64,000 nt of DNA from Nocardiopsis sp. CNR-923 (GCF_001942255.1 NZ_MKKC01000098.1:1-64000), one strand, 5' to 3'. Counted from the stretch's first letter, positions 49,727-62,124 are shown. Made by a program: numbers and translations. The notes: a model not told the origin generated them from the sequence alone.

Positions 49727-51001
49727 TCAGACCACCTGGGCGGGCCGGGGCGAGTGCCCAACGCGGGCGAGCGGCAGGGCCGCCGCCAACGCCGCGGCCG
49801 TGAGCGCGAACGCCGGCCCGTAACCCAGCGACTGGATGACCAGGCCCAGCCCCACCGCGCCTGCTCCCGCGCCGCCGTCGTAGCCGATGTTCCAGACCGC
49901 GCTGGCCCGGCCGAACCCGGCCGGACCGGCACGGTTCAGCATGAGGGTGACCGTCTCGTTCTGAACGGCGCCGAACCCGAGGCCGAACACCGCCGCGCCG
50001 CTGAGCACCAGGGACGCCGTCCCGACTCCCGGCTGCCCGACGCCGCCGTGCCACCACAGACCGGCGGTGGTCAGGACGGTCCCGGCGACCGCGACCGCCA
50101 TTCCCGGCAGCAGCAGGAGGCTCCGGCCCTGACGGTCGTGCAGGCTCCCTGCGCTCCACCGGCCGACCACCACGCCCAGCGCGTAGAGCGCCAGCGCACC
50201 GCTGGCCAGCCACGCCACCCCCTCCAGGGGAATCGCCACGAACGTGACGAGCGCGCTGGCCGCCGAGGCGGTCAGCAGCATGAGCACGAGCGGCGCCGCC
50301 AAGGCCGACTTCGGCACGCGCGCCCCAGTGGCCCCGGGACGCCGCGACCGGCCCGCGCCCCTGAGCGCGGGCCGATTGCGACCGCCGTCCGCGAACCAGA
50401 CGCCCGCGGACAGGACGGCACCCGCCACCGAGCACAGGCCGGTGAGCCAGAACGCCGTGTCGAAACCCAGGCACAGCGCCAAACCCACCCCACCGGGGAG
50501 GATGAGCACCTGCGGCACACCGACGGCCAGGCCGTAGTAGCCGGTCGCCCGGCCCATCTGCTCGGCGGGCACCAGCCGGGCCGCCAGCGCGGTCCCGGCG
50601 ACGGTGACCATCCCGAATCCGACACCGCGCACGGCGGACACGGCGACGAGCGGGCCGAGGTCGGTCGTGGCCGAGAACAGCGGCGTGGGCAGACCCATGA
50701 CCAGGCAGCCGACCGGGTACGCCCACCGGTAGCCTCCGGCGTGGTCGAGGAGCCAGGGCATGCGGAGCTGGGTGAGGACGGTCGTGAGCATGAACGCGGC
50801 CGTCGTGACGCCCGCGCCGAACTCACCCGCGCCGCCCCGCGTGGCCCACAGTGGCACGAGCGGCAGGACGGCGGCGAACCCGCACAGTCCGATCGCGGTC
50901 GCCGCGATGAGCAGGACGAACCCCCGTCCGCGCAGCCCCGGAAGACCGTCTCCGAGCGGCGTGGCGGAACGCGCGGAGGAGGGCGGATGAGATCGGGTCA
51001 T
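49727..51001 (-). CDS. MFS transporter
   Basis: A 424-residue polytopic protein with about twelve hydrophobic helices in two halves split by a basic loop near residues 205-230 (GGRNRPALRGAGRSRRPG). The motifs VRGVGFGMVTVAGTALAARLVPAEQMGRATGYYGLAVG and YALGVVVGRWSAGSLHDRQGRSLL (the second-half copy of the MFS loop motif) are clear. It is probably an exporter of the drug:proton antiporter type; the substrate is unknown. It lies downstream of the hydrolase gene by 49 bases, probably in one operon. Confidence 0.88.
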   Translation of the reverse strand: MTRSHPPSSARSATPLGDGLPGLRGRGFVLLIAATAIGLCGFAAVLPLVPLWATRGGAGEFGAGVTTAAFMLTTVLTQLRMPWLLDHAGGYRWAYPVGCLVMGLPTPLFSATTDLGPLVAVSAVRGVGFGMVTVAGTALAARLVPAEQMGRATGYYGLAVGVPQVLILPGGVGLALCLGFDTAFWLTGLCSVAGAVLSAGVWFADGGRNRPALRGAGRSRRPGATGARVPKSALAAPLVLMLLTASAASALVTFVAIPLEGVAWLASGALALYALGVVVGRWSAGSLHDRQGRSLLLLPGMAVAVAGTVLTTAGLWWHGGVGQPGVGTASLVLSGAAVFGLGFGAVQNETVTLMLNRAGPAGFGRASAVWNIGYDGGAGAGAVGLGLVIQSLGYGPAFALTAAALAAALPLARVGHSPRPAQVV

Positions 51002-51050
51002 CCGCCCTTTCTATCCCGGTTTGGAACTCCTGTCGACGGTGCTCCCTCCG

Positions 51051-51836
51051 TCAGTCCCCGACAGCGGTGACCCGCTCCCCGAGCCAGTCGCGCAGCCGGG
51101 CGGTCAACTCCGGCGTCACCGCGCGCTCGGCATGCCCCATCCCGGGGACGATCCACAGCTCCCGCGGCTCACGGGCGGCGTCGTGGATCGCCACGGCGTG
51201 GGAGACCGGGAAGTAGCCGTCGGCGTCCCCGTGCACCACCAGCAGCGGGGTCGGCGCGATGTCCCCGGCGACCTCTCGCGGCTCCGCCGGGCGCGGGTTC
51301 CACCGCTGGTCGGTCACCCGCACCTTGCGGACGCGGTGCAGGAAGAACCGGCCGAGGGCGCCCTCGATGCCGAAGTGGAGCAGGCGCATCCGCCGGGTGC
51401 CCCGGTAGTACCAGCGGCTGGGCCCGCTCACGGCCACGGCCGCGCAGACGCCGCCGAAGATCGCCGCGTGTCGGACCGCGACCGCCGCGCCCATGGAGAA
51501 TCCCACGGTGGCGACGGAGGTGTAGCCCAGTTCCCGCAACCGACCGACGGCCGCCTCCAGGTCGTGGATCTCGGCGTTGCCGACCGTGCTCAGGCCGCCG
51601 GATCCGTGGTGGCCGCGGAAGTCGAAGGTCATCACGTCGCCGACTGGCAGCAGACCCTCGACGATCGCCCGGGTGTGGGGGCTGTGGTGGGTCCCGGTAA
51701 AGCCGTTGGCCAGGACCACGGCGGTGGTACGGGGTTGGGCGCCGCGCCGCAGCAGGGCGTCGATGCCCACCCCGTCGGAGGTGGTCAGCCAGAAGCGTCG
51801 GATCTGGGAGTGCGGATGGTCGATGGTGTCAGGCAC
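51051..51836 (-). CDS. Alpha/beta hydrolase
   Basis: A 261-residue alpha/beta-hydrolase. The nucleophile elbow is GFSMGAAV (Ser in G-x-S-x-G), the acidic residue lies in VVHGDADGYFPV, and the catalytic His in GMGHAERA. The oxyanion strand ANGFTGTHHS precedes FDFRGHHGSGG. It resembles the esterase/thioesterase-like branch with unknown substrate. It precedes the MFS gene, which may move its substrate or product. Confidence 0.85.
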   Translation of the reverse strand: MPDTIDHPHSQIRRFWLTTSDGVGIDALLRRGAQPRTTAVVLANGFTGTHHSPHTRAIVEGLLPVGDVMTFDFRGHHGSGGLSTVGNAEIHDLEAAVGRLRELGYTSVATVGFSMGAAVAVRHAAIFGGVCAAVAVSGPSRWYYRGTRRMRLLHFGIEGALGRFFLHRVRKVRVTDQRWNPRPAEPREVAGDIAPTPLLVVHGDADGYFPVSHAVAIHDAAREPRELWIVPGMGHAERAVTPELTARLRDWLGERVTAVGD

Positions 51837-52081
51837 CCGCCCATCGTGCCCGATCCGCCCTCGCTCGCGCTGCCCGCCCCCGGTGTGTCGTTCCCGTCAC
51901 CTGCCCCGCGCATGACCGGTTGTTTTCCCGACATATGAGCATGAGTCGGAACACGTGCGGGTGACCTCTTGTGGTGGGGGACGTGACAAGCGAATGTGGA
52001 GAGAGTCACGGGTCACACCAGCGACGGTGCCCTCCGCCCTGGCGCGACCGGCAGCCGACCCCGAAGGGATGGGTGGTAGGG

Positions 52082-54237
52082 ATGGTGGACCGAGCCGGAA
52101 CAGTACCCGGGGCCGACAGGCCCGAAAACATTCGCAACGTCGTGCTCGTGGGACCGTCCGGTGCGGGGAAGACGAGTCTCGTGGAGGCCCTTCTCCTCGC
52201 CGCCGGGGAGATCGGTCGCCCCGGTCGCGTGGAGGAGGGCACGACGGTCAGCGACCACGACGAGGTCGAGATCCGCCAGAAGCGGTCGGTGAACCTCACC
52301 GTGAGCCCGGTCATGGTGGGCGACGTCAAGGTCAACCTTCTGGACACCCCGGCTACGCCGACTTCATCGGCGCTATGCGCGCCGGTCTGCGCGGCGCCGA
52401 CGCCGCCCTGTTCGTCGTCTCCGCCCTGGACGGCGTGGACGGGCGCACGCGCGTGCTGTGGGAGGAGTGCGCCGCCGTGGGGATGCCCCGCGCCGTGGCC
52501 GTCACCAAGATCGACCACCCGCGCGCGGACTTCGACCAGGTGGTCGCCGAGTGCCAGGAGGCCTTCGGCGGCGGCGTCCACGCCGCCTACGTCCCCGCCG
52601 TCGAGGGCAGCGGTGACTCCCGCCACCTCGTGGGCGTGTGGGGCCTGGTGTCCGAGCGCTACCACGACTACTCCGACGGCGAGGCGACCGACCGCCCGGT
52701 CCCCGACTGGCTGCGTGAGAAGGCCGGACCACTCCGGGAGACCCTGGTCGAGGAGGTCATCACCGAGAGCGAGGACGAGGACCTCATGGAGCGCTACATG
52801 GAGGGCGGCGCACTCGACCCGGACCGGCTCATCGCCGACCTCAAGGAGGCGGTGGCCGAGGGCGGGTTCCACCCCGTGCTGGCGATCAGCCCGACCAAGG
52901 GCGTCGGCGTGCGCGAACTGCTGCGCGAACTGCCGCTCTCCTGTCCCGACCCGACGCGCCGCCCCCTGCCGGAGGTGGTGCGGCCGGACGGGAGACCCGT
53001 CGGAGGGCTGTCCTGCGACCCCGACGGCCCGCTCGTGGCCGAGGTGCTCAGCACCACCAGCGACCCGTACGTGGGCCGTATGAGCCTGGTGCGTGTGTTC
53101 TCCGGAACGCTGCGTCCCGACTCCGAGATCCACCTGCACGGGCACGGGGTGCCCAGCGGGATGACCGGCGCCGAGGAGCACGACCGCGCGGGCAGCGACG
53201 AACGGCTGGGCGCGCTGTCGGCGCCGCTGGGCCGGGAGCACCGGCCGGTCGGCGAAGCGGTCGCCGGAGACCTGTGCCTGGTGGCCAAACTGCCCGCCGC
53301 CCGCACCGGCGACACCGTGTCCGACCGCGCTCGCCCGCTGCGCGTGGCGCCGTGGCGTTTCCCCCAGCCCCTGTACCCGATGGCGATCAGGGCAGCCTCC
53401 TCCGCCGACGAGGACAAGCTGTCCCAATCGGTGGCCCGGCTGGTCGCGGAGGATCCGTCGCTGCACGTGGAGGTGAACGCCGAGACGCACCAGATGGTCC
53501 TGTGGACGCTGGGTGAGGCCCACCTGGACGCCGCGCTGGACCACCTGGAGCACAGGTACGGGGTCCGCGTGGAGACCGGTGAGATGCGGGTGCCGCTGCG
53601 GGAGACGTTCGCCTCCGCAGCCCAGGGGCTGGGGCGCAACGTCAAGCAGAGCGGCGGGCACGGCGAGTACGGGGTCTGCCGCATCCGTGTGGAGCCGCTG
53701 CGGTCCGGGGCGGGGCTGGAGTTCGTCGACGAGATCGTCGGCGGTGTGGTCCCGCGGCAGTTCATCCCGTCCGTGGAGAAGGGCGTGCGCGCCCAGATGG
53801 CCGAGGGCGTCGACTCGGGCTACCCGCTCGTGGACATCCGGGTCACGCTCTACGACGGCAAGGCGCATTCGGTGGACTCCTCCGACATGGCCTTCCAGAA
53901 GGCCGGCCGGCTCGCCTTGAGGAACGCCGCCGAGGCCGGGCGGCTGGCGATGCTGGAACCGGTGGACGAGGTGTCGGTGGAGGTGGACGAGAGCTACCTC
54001 GGGACCGTGATGAGCGACCTGTCCGCGCGCCGGGGCCGCGTCGTGGGCACGGAGACGGCGCCGGGCGGCCGGGCGGTGGTGCGCGCGGAGGTGCCGGCGC
54101 TGGAGATCACGAGGTACGCCGTGGAGCTGCGCTCACTGTCGCACGGAACCGGTGTGTTCACGCGCTCCTACCTGCGCCACGAACCGCTGCCGCCGCAGGT
54201 CGCGGCGAAGATCCCCCGCCAGGGGAACGGAGGTTAG
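52082..54237 (+). CDS. Elongation factor G-like protein EF-G2 (apparent frameshift)
   Basis: A GTPase of the EF-G/Tet(M) superfamily, 718 residues after restoring one G at about 52351 (ACCCCGG-CTACG, so DTPGYADF). The P-loop is GPSGAGKT (24-31); TKIDHPRADFD holds the G4 motif. Domains II to V follow, with RETF and GGHGEYGV in domain IV, but the switch regions differ from canonical EF-G (no RGITI). This is the actinobacterial EF-G2 class of unproven role, distinct from fusA. It is monocistronic; the ATG at 52082 follows GGTAGGG. Confidence 0.88.
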
Positions 54238-54347
54238 GACGGGCACGCCCGGTTCCCGGCGGCTCGGCTCCGGTCCTCGGCCCTTCGACCGCTCCGCACG
54301 GCGCGCGGGACACCTCGGTCGCCCGGTTCGCTGTGTGGGGAAAGCCC

Positions 54348-55115
54348 CTAGAACACGCGGCCCGGCCTGCTGCGGTCGGCCAGCGCGGCGAAGCGGAAGG
54401 TGTTCACGGGGTGCGAGGAGAGCAGGTTGACCAGCAGGACGAAGAACCCGGTGTCGGTGGCGGCGCGCGCGGCGATGTCGTCGAAGTCCACGGCCTGGTA
54501 CAGGTACTTGCCCGCGGCGAGCACGCGCAGTCCGTGCATCCCCTCGGGACAGAACTTGTAGGCGTGGTTGTCGGCCGTGTACTCCTGCGCCCGTCCGAGC
54601 GTCGCGCCGACGCCCGGGATCACCTGGGCGACGGACACGGAGAACTGCCGCCAGAAGGACGTGTGCCCCGCGGCGATGTGGCCGACCTCGTGCCCGATGA
54701 CGAACCGCAGGGCGTCGGGGTCGGCCAGCCTCCCGCCGACCTCGAACAGGTCGCTGTTGATCGCCACGTACCTGCGCAGCCCGTGGCCCGAGGCGAACGC
54801 GTTGATCACCCCGTTGCCCAGCACGATGTAGGCCTCGGGCGGTCGCCGCATGTGGAACGCGGCGGCCGCCTCGGCGACCATCCGGTACGCCTCCGGGAAC
54901 TGCTCCTCGGTGATGCGCACCCCGTTGACGCGCTGGCGCGCGAACAGCTGGCCGCGCACGAAGTACACGAGCGCGGGGACGCTCAGCAGCAGGAGCGGCT
55001 CGTTCGGATCGCCCGCGTAGGCACGGCTGACCGCGCCCACGACGGCGAGCACCGTCACCAGACCGCAGGCGATCAGGAGGGGGATCTCCCAGGGGTGCCG
55101 CAGAGACGCGCGCAC
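54348..55115 (-). CDS. M48 family metallopeptidase
   Basis: A 255-residue membrane-bound zinc protease (HtpX/Ste24-like). Two hydrophobic helices near the N-terminus (IPLLIACGLVTVLAVVGAV and LLLLSVPALVYFV) are followed by the catalytic helix FVIGHEVGHIAAGH with HEVGH (142-146). The third metal ligand is E in AQEYTADNHA. The family degrades membrane proteins or processes lipoproteins. The GTG at 55115 follows GGTGGGG; it begins 42 bases after the M20 gene, so the two are likely one operon. Confidence 0.88.
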   Translation of the reverse strand: MRASLRHPWEIPLLIACGLVTVLAVVGAVSRAYAGDPNEPLLLLSVPALVYFVRGQLFARQRVNGVRITEEQFPEAYRMVAEAAAAFHMRRPPEAYIVLGNGVINAFASGHGLRRYVAINSDLFEVGGRLADPDALRFVIGHEVGHIAAGHTSFWRQFSVSVAQVIPGVGATLGRAQEYTADNHAYKFCPEGMHGLRVLAAGKYLYQAVDFDDIAARAATDTGFFVLLVNLLSSHPVNTFRFAALADRSRPGRVF

Positions 55116-55156
55116 ACGGCGGTCACCCCACCGCCAGGGGCGGCCCCCGTGCCCGG

Positions 55157-56973
55157 TCAGAGTCGGTACTGGGAGCCGCCGTCGTCCGGCCCCTGGGGTG
55201 GTGGCGGCGCGTCGTGCGCGTCGCCCTGGGGCGGCGGGCCCGAGTAGGCCGGACCGGTGGGCGGACCCTGGGGAGGGTCGTCGTCCAGGAAGGCCGCCAT
55301 GTCGGCGGACAGGGTGGACTCCTCGGCCTTCTCGGAGCGCCACTCCTCGTCCTGGGACCGCATCACGGAAGGGATGTCGGCGTCGTGCGTGACGTGCGCG
55401 GGGTCCTCGTGGTCGGGGTCGTCCCAGGAGGAGGCCAGGTAGGCGCTGTCGTAGGCGTCGTTCGCGCCCGTGTGCGCCGAGGCCGCGGACGGCTCCGGCA
55501 CGGTGACGGGCTCCGGGGGCGGGCCGGGGAAGGCGCCGCCCACGGGGGCGCCGACGGGCGGCGGCGCCGGGAAGGGCGTACCCGCGTCCGCGGGCGGCGG
55601 GCCGGGCACCGGCCCCTCCTGCGGGACCGGCGCGCCCAGCGGCGCCACGGAGGTCCGGTCCTCCCGGCCCAGGTAGGACAGGGCCGCGACGGTGATCGCG
55701 GCGAGCCCGGCGCGCAGGGTGGGTTCGCGGGCGGGCGCGAAGTACGGGGAATGGGGGCTGGGGACGTTCGACATCTTCTCGTACGGGCTGTCGCCGGGGG
55801 CGGCCTCCCACACGTCGTGCGGCGTGGCCCCGACGAACCAGAGCACGTACGGGATGGGCTGGGGGTCGTCCGGCAGTCCGAAGATCCCGAAGTCCTCGCT
55901 GCCCGGCGACGGGTCGGGCAGGTGGATGACGTAGTCCTCGCCGAAGTAGGCCAGGTGCGCGGCGGAGACGGACTCGGTGCTCGCCGCGTCGTTGCGGGTC
56001 ACCCCGGCGGCCTGGAAGGACTCGATCTCCGGCTCGCGCGGGGCGCCGGAGGCCGCGGCCTCGGCGCGCACGATCCGCCCGATCGCCGCCTCCAGCTGCG
56101 CGATGAGGCCCTCGTTGAGCGCCCGGGTGTTGATCTCCAGGTAGGCCTCGTCGGGGATGACGTTGGCCTTGGTCCCGGCCTGGATCCTGCCCACGGTGAT
56201 CACGGCGGTCTCGCCCGGGCTCACCTCGCGGGCGACGACCCCCTGCAGACGGGTGACGATGTTGGCGGCGATGAGCACCGGGTCGACCGTGGTGTGCGGC
56301 GCGCAGGCGTGACCGCCCTCGCCGTGCACGCGCACCCGGTAGGACCGCGCGGCGCCCATGATGACACCCGCGCGGTGGGAGATGAGCCCGGCGGGCTGGG
56401 GCCCCAGGTGCTGGGCGAGGATGACGTCGGGGCGGCCGAAGCGCTCGAAGAGGCCGTCGTCGAGCATGGCGCGGGCGCGTCGATCGTCTCCTCGCCGGGC
56501 TGGGCCACGACCATGACTGTCCCGGCCCACTCGTCACGGGTCTCGGAGAGCAGGTCGGCGGCTCCGACCAGGCACGCCGTGTGCGCGTCGTGGCCGCAGG
56601 CGTGCATGACGGGGACCTCGGCGCCGTCGGGGTCCACCGCGCGCGCCGTGCTGGCGTAGGGCAGCCCGGTCCGCTCCGTAACGGGGAGGGCGTCCATGTC
56701 GGCGCGCAGCATGACGGTCGGGCCGGGGCCGTTGCGCAGGACGCCGACCACGCCGGTGCCGCCGACGCCCGTGTGCACCTCGTAGCCGGTCTGGGTCAGC
56801 CACTCCGCGACGCCGCTGGCGGTGCGCTGTTCGCAGTGGGAGAGTTCCGGGTTCTTGTGCAGGTCGACGTAGAACCCCTCCACGAGCGGGAACAGCTCGT
56901 CGAGGAGTCGCATGACCACGCTCCCGTGCTGGGCGGCACGGTTGGGGTCCACCGCGTGCGGCACGGTTTCCAC
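55157..56973 (-). CDS. M20 family amidohydrolase with long disordered C-terminal tail (apparent frameshift)
   Basis: An M20-family metal-dependent hydrolase (hippurate/indole-3-acetyl amidohydrolase type), 605 residues after restoring one base at about 56477 (GATCGACG-CGCC). Metal ligands are visible in HACGHDAHTA and the catalytic QPGEE pair; after the break, GHACAPH, NTRALNEG and PGSEDFG are as in the family. The enzyme ends near ALSYLGRED (about 430). The remaining 175 residues are proline-, glycine- and acid-rich without repeats that I can count, an unusual addition. The start METVPHAVDP is at 56973. Confidence 0.85.
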
Positions 56974-57482
56974 CGCCTTCTTCGTTCTCGACTGTGTGGG
57001 CGCTGCCCGCGGGCACTGCCGGAGGTCAGCCTATCGGCGCGCACGTCGCGGCCCCACACCGCAGCGGCCGCCCCCGGGGCCGCGACCGCCGTCGGATGGG
57101 TTATTGTCTGCACACGCGCGGCGACCGGAGATCTGGGCGGCCGCGCCGGTGCGCACCGCACGGCGTCCGCGGCCGTGTCGCGACGCTCCGGGAAACCGGC
57201 GGATTTGTGTGAACCCCTGGCGTGACGCAGTATGTCTCAGTAAGGTAACGCTGCACCCGATGGGTTCACCCGATCACCCGGCACTCCCTCCCCGCCGCTT
57301 TCGCCAGGGCCTCGCGCACACGAGGACCGCGCTCGGCGGGGGCCGCCGGACCTGACGAACCCGCGACAGTCCAAGGAAACGCACCCGGATCGGCTCGGCC
57401 TCCGCCCGTTCGGCGTCGCCACCGCCCACGCGGGCCGGGGACCGTGCACCCGTCCCAGAACCAGTGAACTCGGAGTCCACCC
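56974..57482. other. Gap between M20 and acyltransferase genes, no supported gene
   Basis: A 509-base divergent intergenic region. No frame looks like a protein. GC-rich sequence with an AT-richer patch at 57200-57250 (GATTTGTGTGAACC...GTATGTCTCAGTAAGGTAACG) that may hold the promoter of the acyltransferase or a small regulatory RNA. I see no strong hairpin or repeat. Confidence 0.4.
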
Positions 57483-58663
57483 GTGGCCCCACCCATGACC
57501 AGTCCGCCCACCCGCCACGACGGGGCGGGCCCGGCAGCCGCCGCGCCCGCCACCCGTGGCGCGGGCTCGGAGACGGCTCCCGCCACCGGCCGGGACGCCC
57601 GTCTGGACAACGCCAAGTTCATCCTCGTCACGCTGGTTGTGGTCGGCCACTCGGTCGTGCCCTACATCGGCGAGTACACACCCGCCAGCGCGCTGTACTA
57701 CTGGATCTACCTCTTCCACATGCCCGCGTTCGTCCTGATCAGCGGGTACCTGTCGCGAAACTTCGACGCCTCGTCGAACCGCGTGGAGAAGCTGGTCCTG
57801 TCCCTGGCGGTGCCCTACCTCATCTTCTGGACGGCCCACCAGACGATCTACGCCGTCGAGCGCGGCGGCCTCCCGGAGTCCCTGTCGGTCCTAGAGCCCA
57901 CGTGGACCCTGTGGTTCCTGGTGGCCCTGTTCCTGTGGCGGCTGAGCGTTCCGGTGTGGCATCGGCTCCGCTGGCCCGTCGGCATCGCGTCGTCATCTCC
58001 GTCTGCGCCGCCACCGCCGACCTCGGCACCACCCTGTCGCTGGGGCGCGTGCTCAGCTTCCTGCCGTTCTTCGTCCTCGGACTGAGTCTGCGCCGGGAGC
58101 ACTTCGCCTTCCTCGACCGGTGGTGGGTGCGGATCGCCTCGGTCGCGGTCCTGGCCGTCACCGCCGTCCTGGCGGTGCCCGTCTCGGACCAGCTGAGCCG
58201 CGACTGGCTGTTCTGGCGGGACAGTCTCACCGACCGCGACATCGACCCGCTGCTGCCGAGCATGGGCATCCGGTTGGCCTTCATGGGCCTGGCCCTGCTG
58301 ATGAGCGTGTCCGTGCTCGCGCTCACGCCCAAACGCCGCACCTGGGCGACGAAGCTGGGCACTTACTCGCTCTACGTCTACCTGGGGCACTCCGTGGTGC
58401 TCCTGCTGCTCAAGGACTCGTCCTGGTACGACGTCATGACCGGCCCCGTCGGCATGACCGCCACCATCGCGTTGGCGCTGGTCGTCACGTTCGCGCTGTG
58501 CACGCCGTGGGCGCGCGCGGGACTCAGGTGGGCGGTCGAACCGCAACTGACGTGGTTCCTGAGCGATGACTGCCGGCCCCGTAGGGACCGCCGGCCCGTG
58601 CGCGCGCTCGCCCGGCGCACACGCGGAAAGGACGAGGGGGAGACCGGCGCGCGGACGGAGTGA
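57483..58663 (+). CDS. Acyltransferase family 3 membrane protein (apparent frameshift)
   Basis: A 393-residue integral membrane acyltransferase of the OafA/WecH type, about ten hydrophobic helices. The first helix carries RLDNAKFILVTLVVVGHSV with the catalytic-type histidine in GHS; FHMPAFVLISGYLSR is the usual second motif. A base is missing at about 57987 (ATCGC-GTCGTC); afterwards the frame continues VVISVCAATADLG and ends in a basic tail (RRTRGKDEGETGARTE). It probably acylates an envelope glycan or lipid. The GTG at 57483 follows GGAG by 7 bases; ATG 57495 is the alternative. Confidence 0.85.
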
Positions 58664-58671
58664 CGGCCGGA

Positions 58672-58703
58672 ACGCGGGTAGGGTCCCGGGACCGTACCCG
58701 CGT
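58672..58703. terminator. Bidirectional terminator between convergent genes
   Basis: ACGCGGGTA (58672-58680) pairs with TACCCGCGT (58695-58703), and inside it GTCCC pairs with GGGAC. It lies in the 50-base gap between the acyltransferase stop and the convergent phosphatidyltransferase stop. Confidence 0.8.
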
Positions 58704-58713
58704 GCGGACCGGA

Positions 58714-59616
58714 TCAGCTGCCGTTGGAGACCGGCACCGACGCCGCCATTTCATGGGAGAGCCGCTCGAAGCGGCGGGTCTCCTTCCACAGCCGGGCGAC
58801 CAGGACGATCTCGAAGAACACGAGCGCCGCGCAGGACAACACCGCGACCGGAAGGATCAGGCTGTCCAGAGGCGTGACGAAGGCGACCAGGACGGTCACC
58901 GGGGCCACCACGCACAGGAACATCTCGAACTCGATCCCGCTGAACAGGTGCGGACGCACGCGGTACCGGAGGAGGATCCCGCGGACCCGCTGGTACAGGC
59001 CGGTCGGCTCCGGTCCGCCCGCGCGCGCCGAACTGTCGGTCCCGTCGCTCTCGGCGTCCTCCTCAGCGGCGGCCGGCGCGTTGTCCCCGGCGGCCTCGGA
59101 CAGGGCGTGCCTCATGAGCCGGCGCGTCTTGGCGACCTGGGACCCGTTGAGGTAGCGCAACAGGTCGAAGAAGACCACGAACGGAGCGGCGATCAGGTAC
59201 GCCGCGCTGCCCGTGACGGCCCACTGGCCGACCAGCAGGGCCATCACGCAGCCGAAGAAGCGGACGCGGTCGAAGACGAAGTCGACCCACGAACCGAACA
59301 CCGATCCGGTGCCCTTGAGGCGGGCGATCTTGCCGTCCATGCAGTCCAGCACGAAGCTGAGATGGAACAGCAGTGCGCCCAGCAGCAGCCAGACCCACCC
59401 GGTCGACCCGGTCCAGACGGGAGCGGCGAAACACACCGCGGACAGCAGACCGAGCACACCCGCGCCCAGGGTGAGCTGGTTCGGGGTGATGTTCGTGCGG
59501 TTCGCCGTCCAGACCACCAGCCGTCCGGCGAGCGGGTCGACGAGGAAGACCGTCCACCAGGCGTCCCTGGCCTTGTAGGTCTGCGCTTGGACGTGGGCGA
59601 GCGTGAAACGCGACAT
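58714..59616 (-). CDS. CDP-alcohol phosphatidyltransferase family protein
   Basis: A 300-residue membrane enzyme that joins a CDP-activated lipid or headgroup to an alcohol. The family signature DxxDGxxARx8GxxxDxxxD is perfect at 91-116 (DCMDGKIAR...GSWVDFVFD), with two magnesium sites. About six membrane helices surround it; a charged insertion lies at about 185-220 (EAAGDNAPAAAEEDAESDG). The product (phosphatidylinositol phosphate, phosphatidylglycerophosphate or other) cannot be told. The ATG at 59616 gives MSRFTLAHVQAQTYKARDAW. Confidence 0.88.
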   Translation of the reverse strand: MSRFTLAHVQAQTYKARDAWWTVFLVDPLAGRLVVWTANRTNITPNQLTLGAGVLGLLSAVCFAAPVWTGSTGWVWLLLGALLFHLSFVLDCMDGKIARLKGTGSVFGSWVDFVFDRVRFFGCVMALLVGQWAVTGSAAYLIAAPFVVFFDLLRYLNGSQVAKTRRLMRHALSEAAGDNAPAAAEEDAESDGTDSSARAGGPEPTGLYQRVRGILLRYRVRPHLFSGIEFEMFLCVVAPVTVLVAFVTPLDSLILPVAVLSCAALVFFEIVLVARLWKETRRFERLSHEMAASVPVSNGS

Positions 59617-59758
59617 ACGGGCCCTCCAGAGGCGCCCGTCCCGAGAAGACAGACCCGGCGGCACGCGGCGTGGGGCGGGGAAGGGCTGTGGCAACGGAAA
59701 TCCGGCCTATCATGCCAGACGGGGGGTCGTGCGACCTAATCGATGACGGCATACTTGA

Positions 59759-61285
<1,527 letters not shown>

Positions 61286-61308
61286 CAGTGTCCTCCGCGC
61301 CCTCGCGA

Positions 61309-61327
61309 GCCCGGCCGGAGTCCGGGC
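61309..61327. terminator. Bidirectional terminator between guaB1 and endonuclease V genes
   Basis: GCCCGG (61309-61314) pairs with CCGGGC (61322-61327) across a 7-base loop, in a 44-base gap between two convergent stops. The stem is short but GC-pure. Confidence 0.5.
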
Positions 61328-61329
61328 CG

Positions 61330-62124
61330 TCAGCCGGAGACCCGGCGTGCGGCGAGCGTCGCCCTGCGGTGCTCGCCGCACAACCGGTCGGCGTGGCGGA
61401 CCGGCTCTGGCACGCGATACCTCGGTGACAGCCGCAGTACCAGGTCGGCCGCGCCGTCCAGGTCCACGCGGTGGCCCACGGACACGTAGACGGGCTTGAC
61501 CCGCTCGCGGGTGCGCAGCACGCGCCCGATCACCTCGCCTCCCCGGGCCGCGAGCGCCGCCGAGTCCTCGACCACCTCCGAGCGTCCGGCGACCATCGGC
61601 GTCCACGCGCCCCGCTCGTCGCCCGGCTCCCCGTGCTTGCCGTACAGCACCGACTTCGCCGAGCCGACGACGGGCACATCGAGCAGGACCCCGAGGTGGC
61701 AGGCGACGCCGAACCGCCGCGGGTGGGCGAGGCCGAAGCCGTCGCACAGGTAGACGTCGGGTGTGACGGTGAGCGCGCCCAGAGCCTCCAGCACCGGGGG
61801 CAGCTCCCGGAAGGCGAACAGTCCGGAGACGTAGGGGAACGTCGGCTCGGCGGAGATGACGGCCGAGTCGACGACCTCCAGAGTCCGGGCGTCGAGGACC
61901 ACGGCGGCGGCCGACAGCGCGGAGTCGTCCTTGGCGTAGCTGACGTCCAGGCCCGCGACCAGTTCCACCGACCGCGCGTCGAGCGGCTCCTCGCGCACCC
62001 GGTCGGCCATGCGCCGCTGCAGCGCGGTGGCCTCGCTCGGCACATTCGGCCACAGCTCGGGATCGTCCAACACCCGCCTGACGCGTTCGGCGATCTGCGC
62101 CACCCTCGTCCCCCTCCACGACAT
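61330..62124 (-). CDS. nfi: Endonuclease V
   Basis: It cuts the second phosphodiester bond 3' to deoxyinosine (and, in some, inosine in RNA). It has 264 residues with the conserved catalytic Asp in VAGLDVSYAKDD (D60) and the later YLCDGFGLAHPRRFG (Asp and His-Pro-Arg motif), then GVAKS-type VGSAKSVLYG. The C-terminal arginine-rich segment RRATLAARRVSG closes the fold. It is convergent with guaB1, whose product IMP is the source of inosine nucleotides that this enzyme removes from DNA. Confidence 0.92.
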   Translation of the reverse strand: MSWRGTRVAQIAERVRRVLDDPELWPNVPSEATALQRRMADRVREEPLDARSVELVAGLDVSYAKDDSALSAAAVVLDARTLEVVDSAVISAEPTFPYVSGLFAFRELPPVLEALGALTVTPDVYLCDGFGLAHPRRFGVACHLGVLLDVPVVGSAKSVLYGKHGEPGDERGAWTPMVAGRSEVVEDSAALAARGGEVIGRVLRTRERVKPVYVSVGHRVDLDGAADLVLRLSPRYRVPEPVRHADRLCGEHRRATLAARRVSG

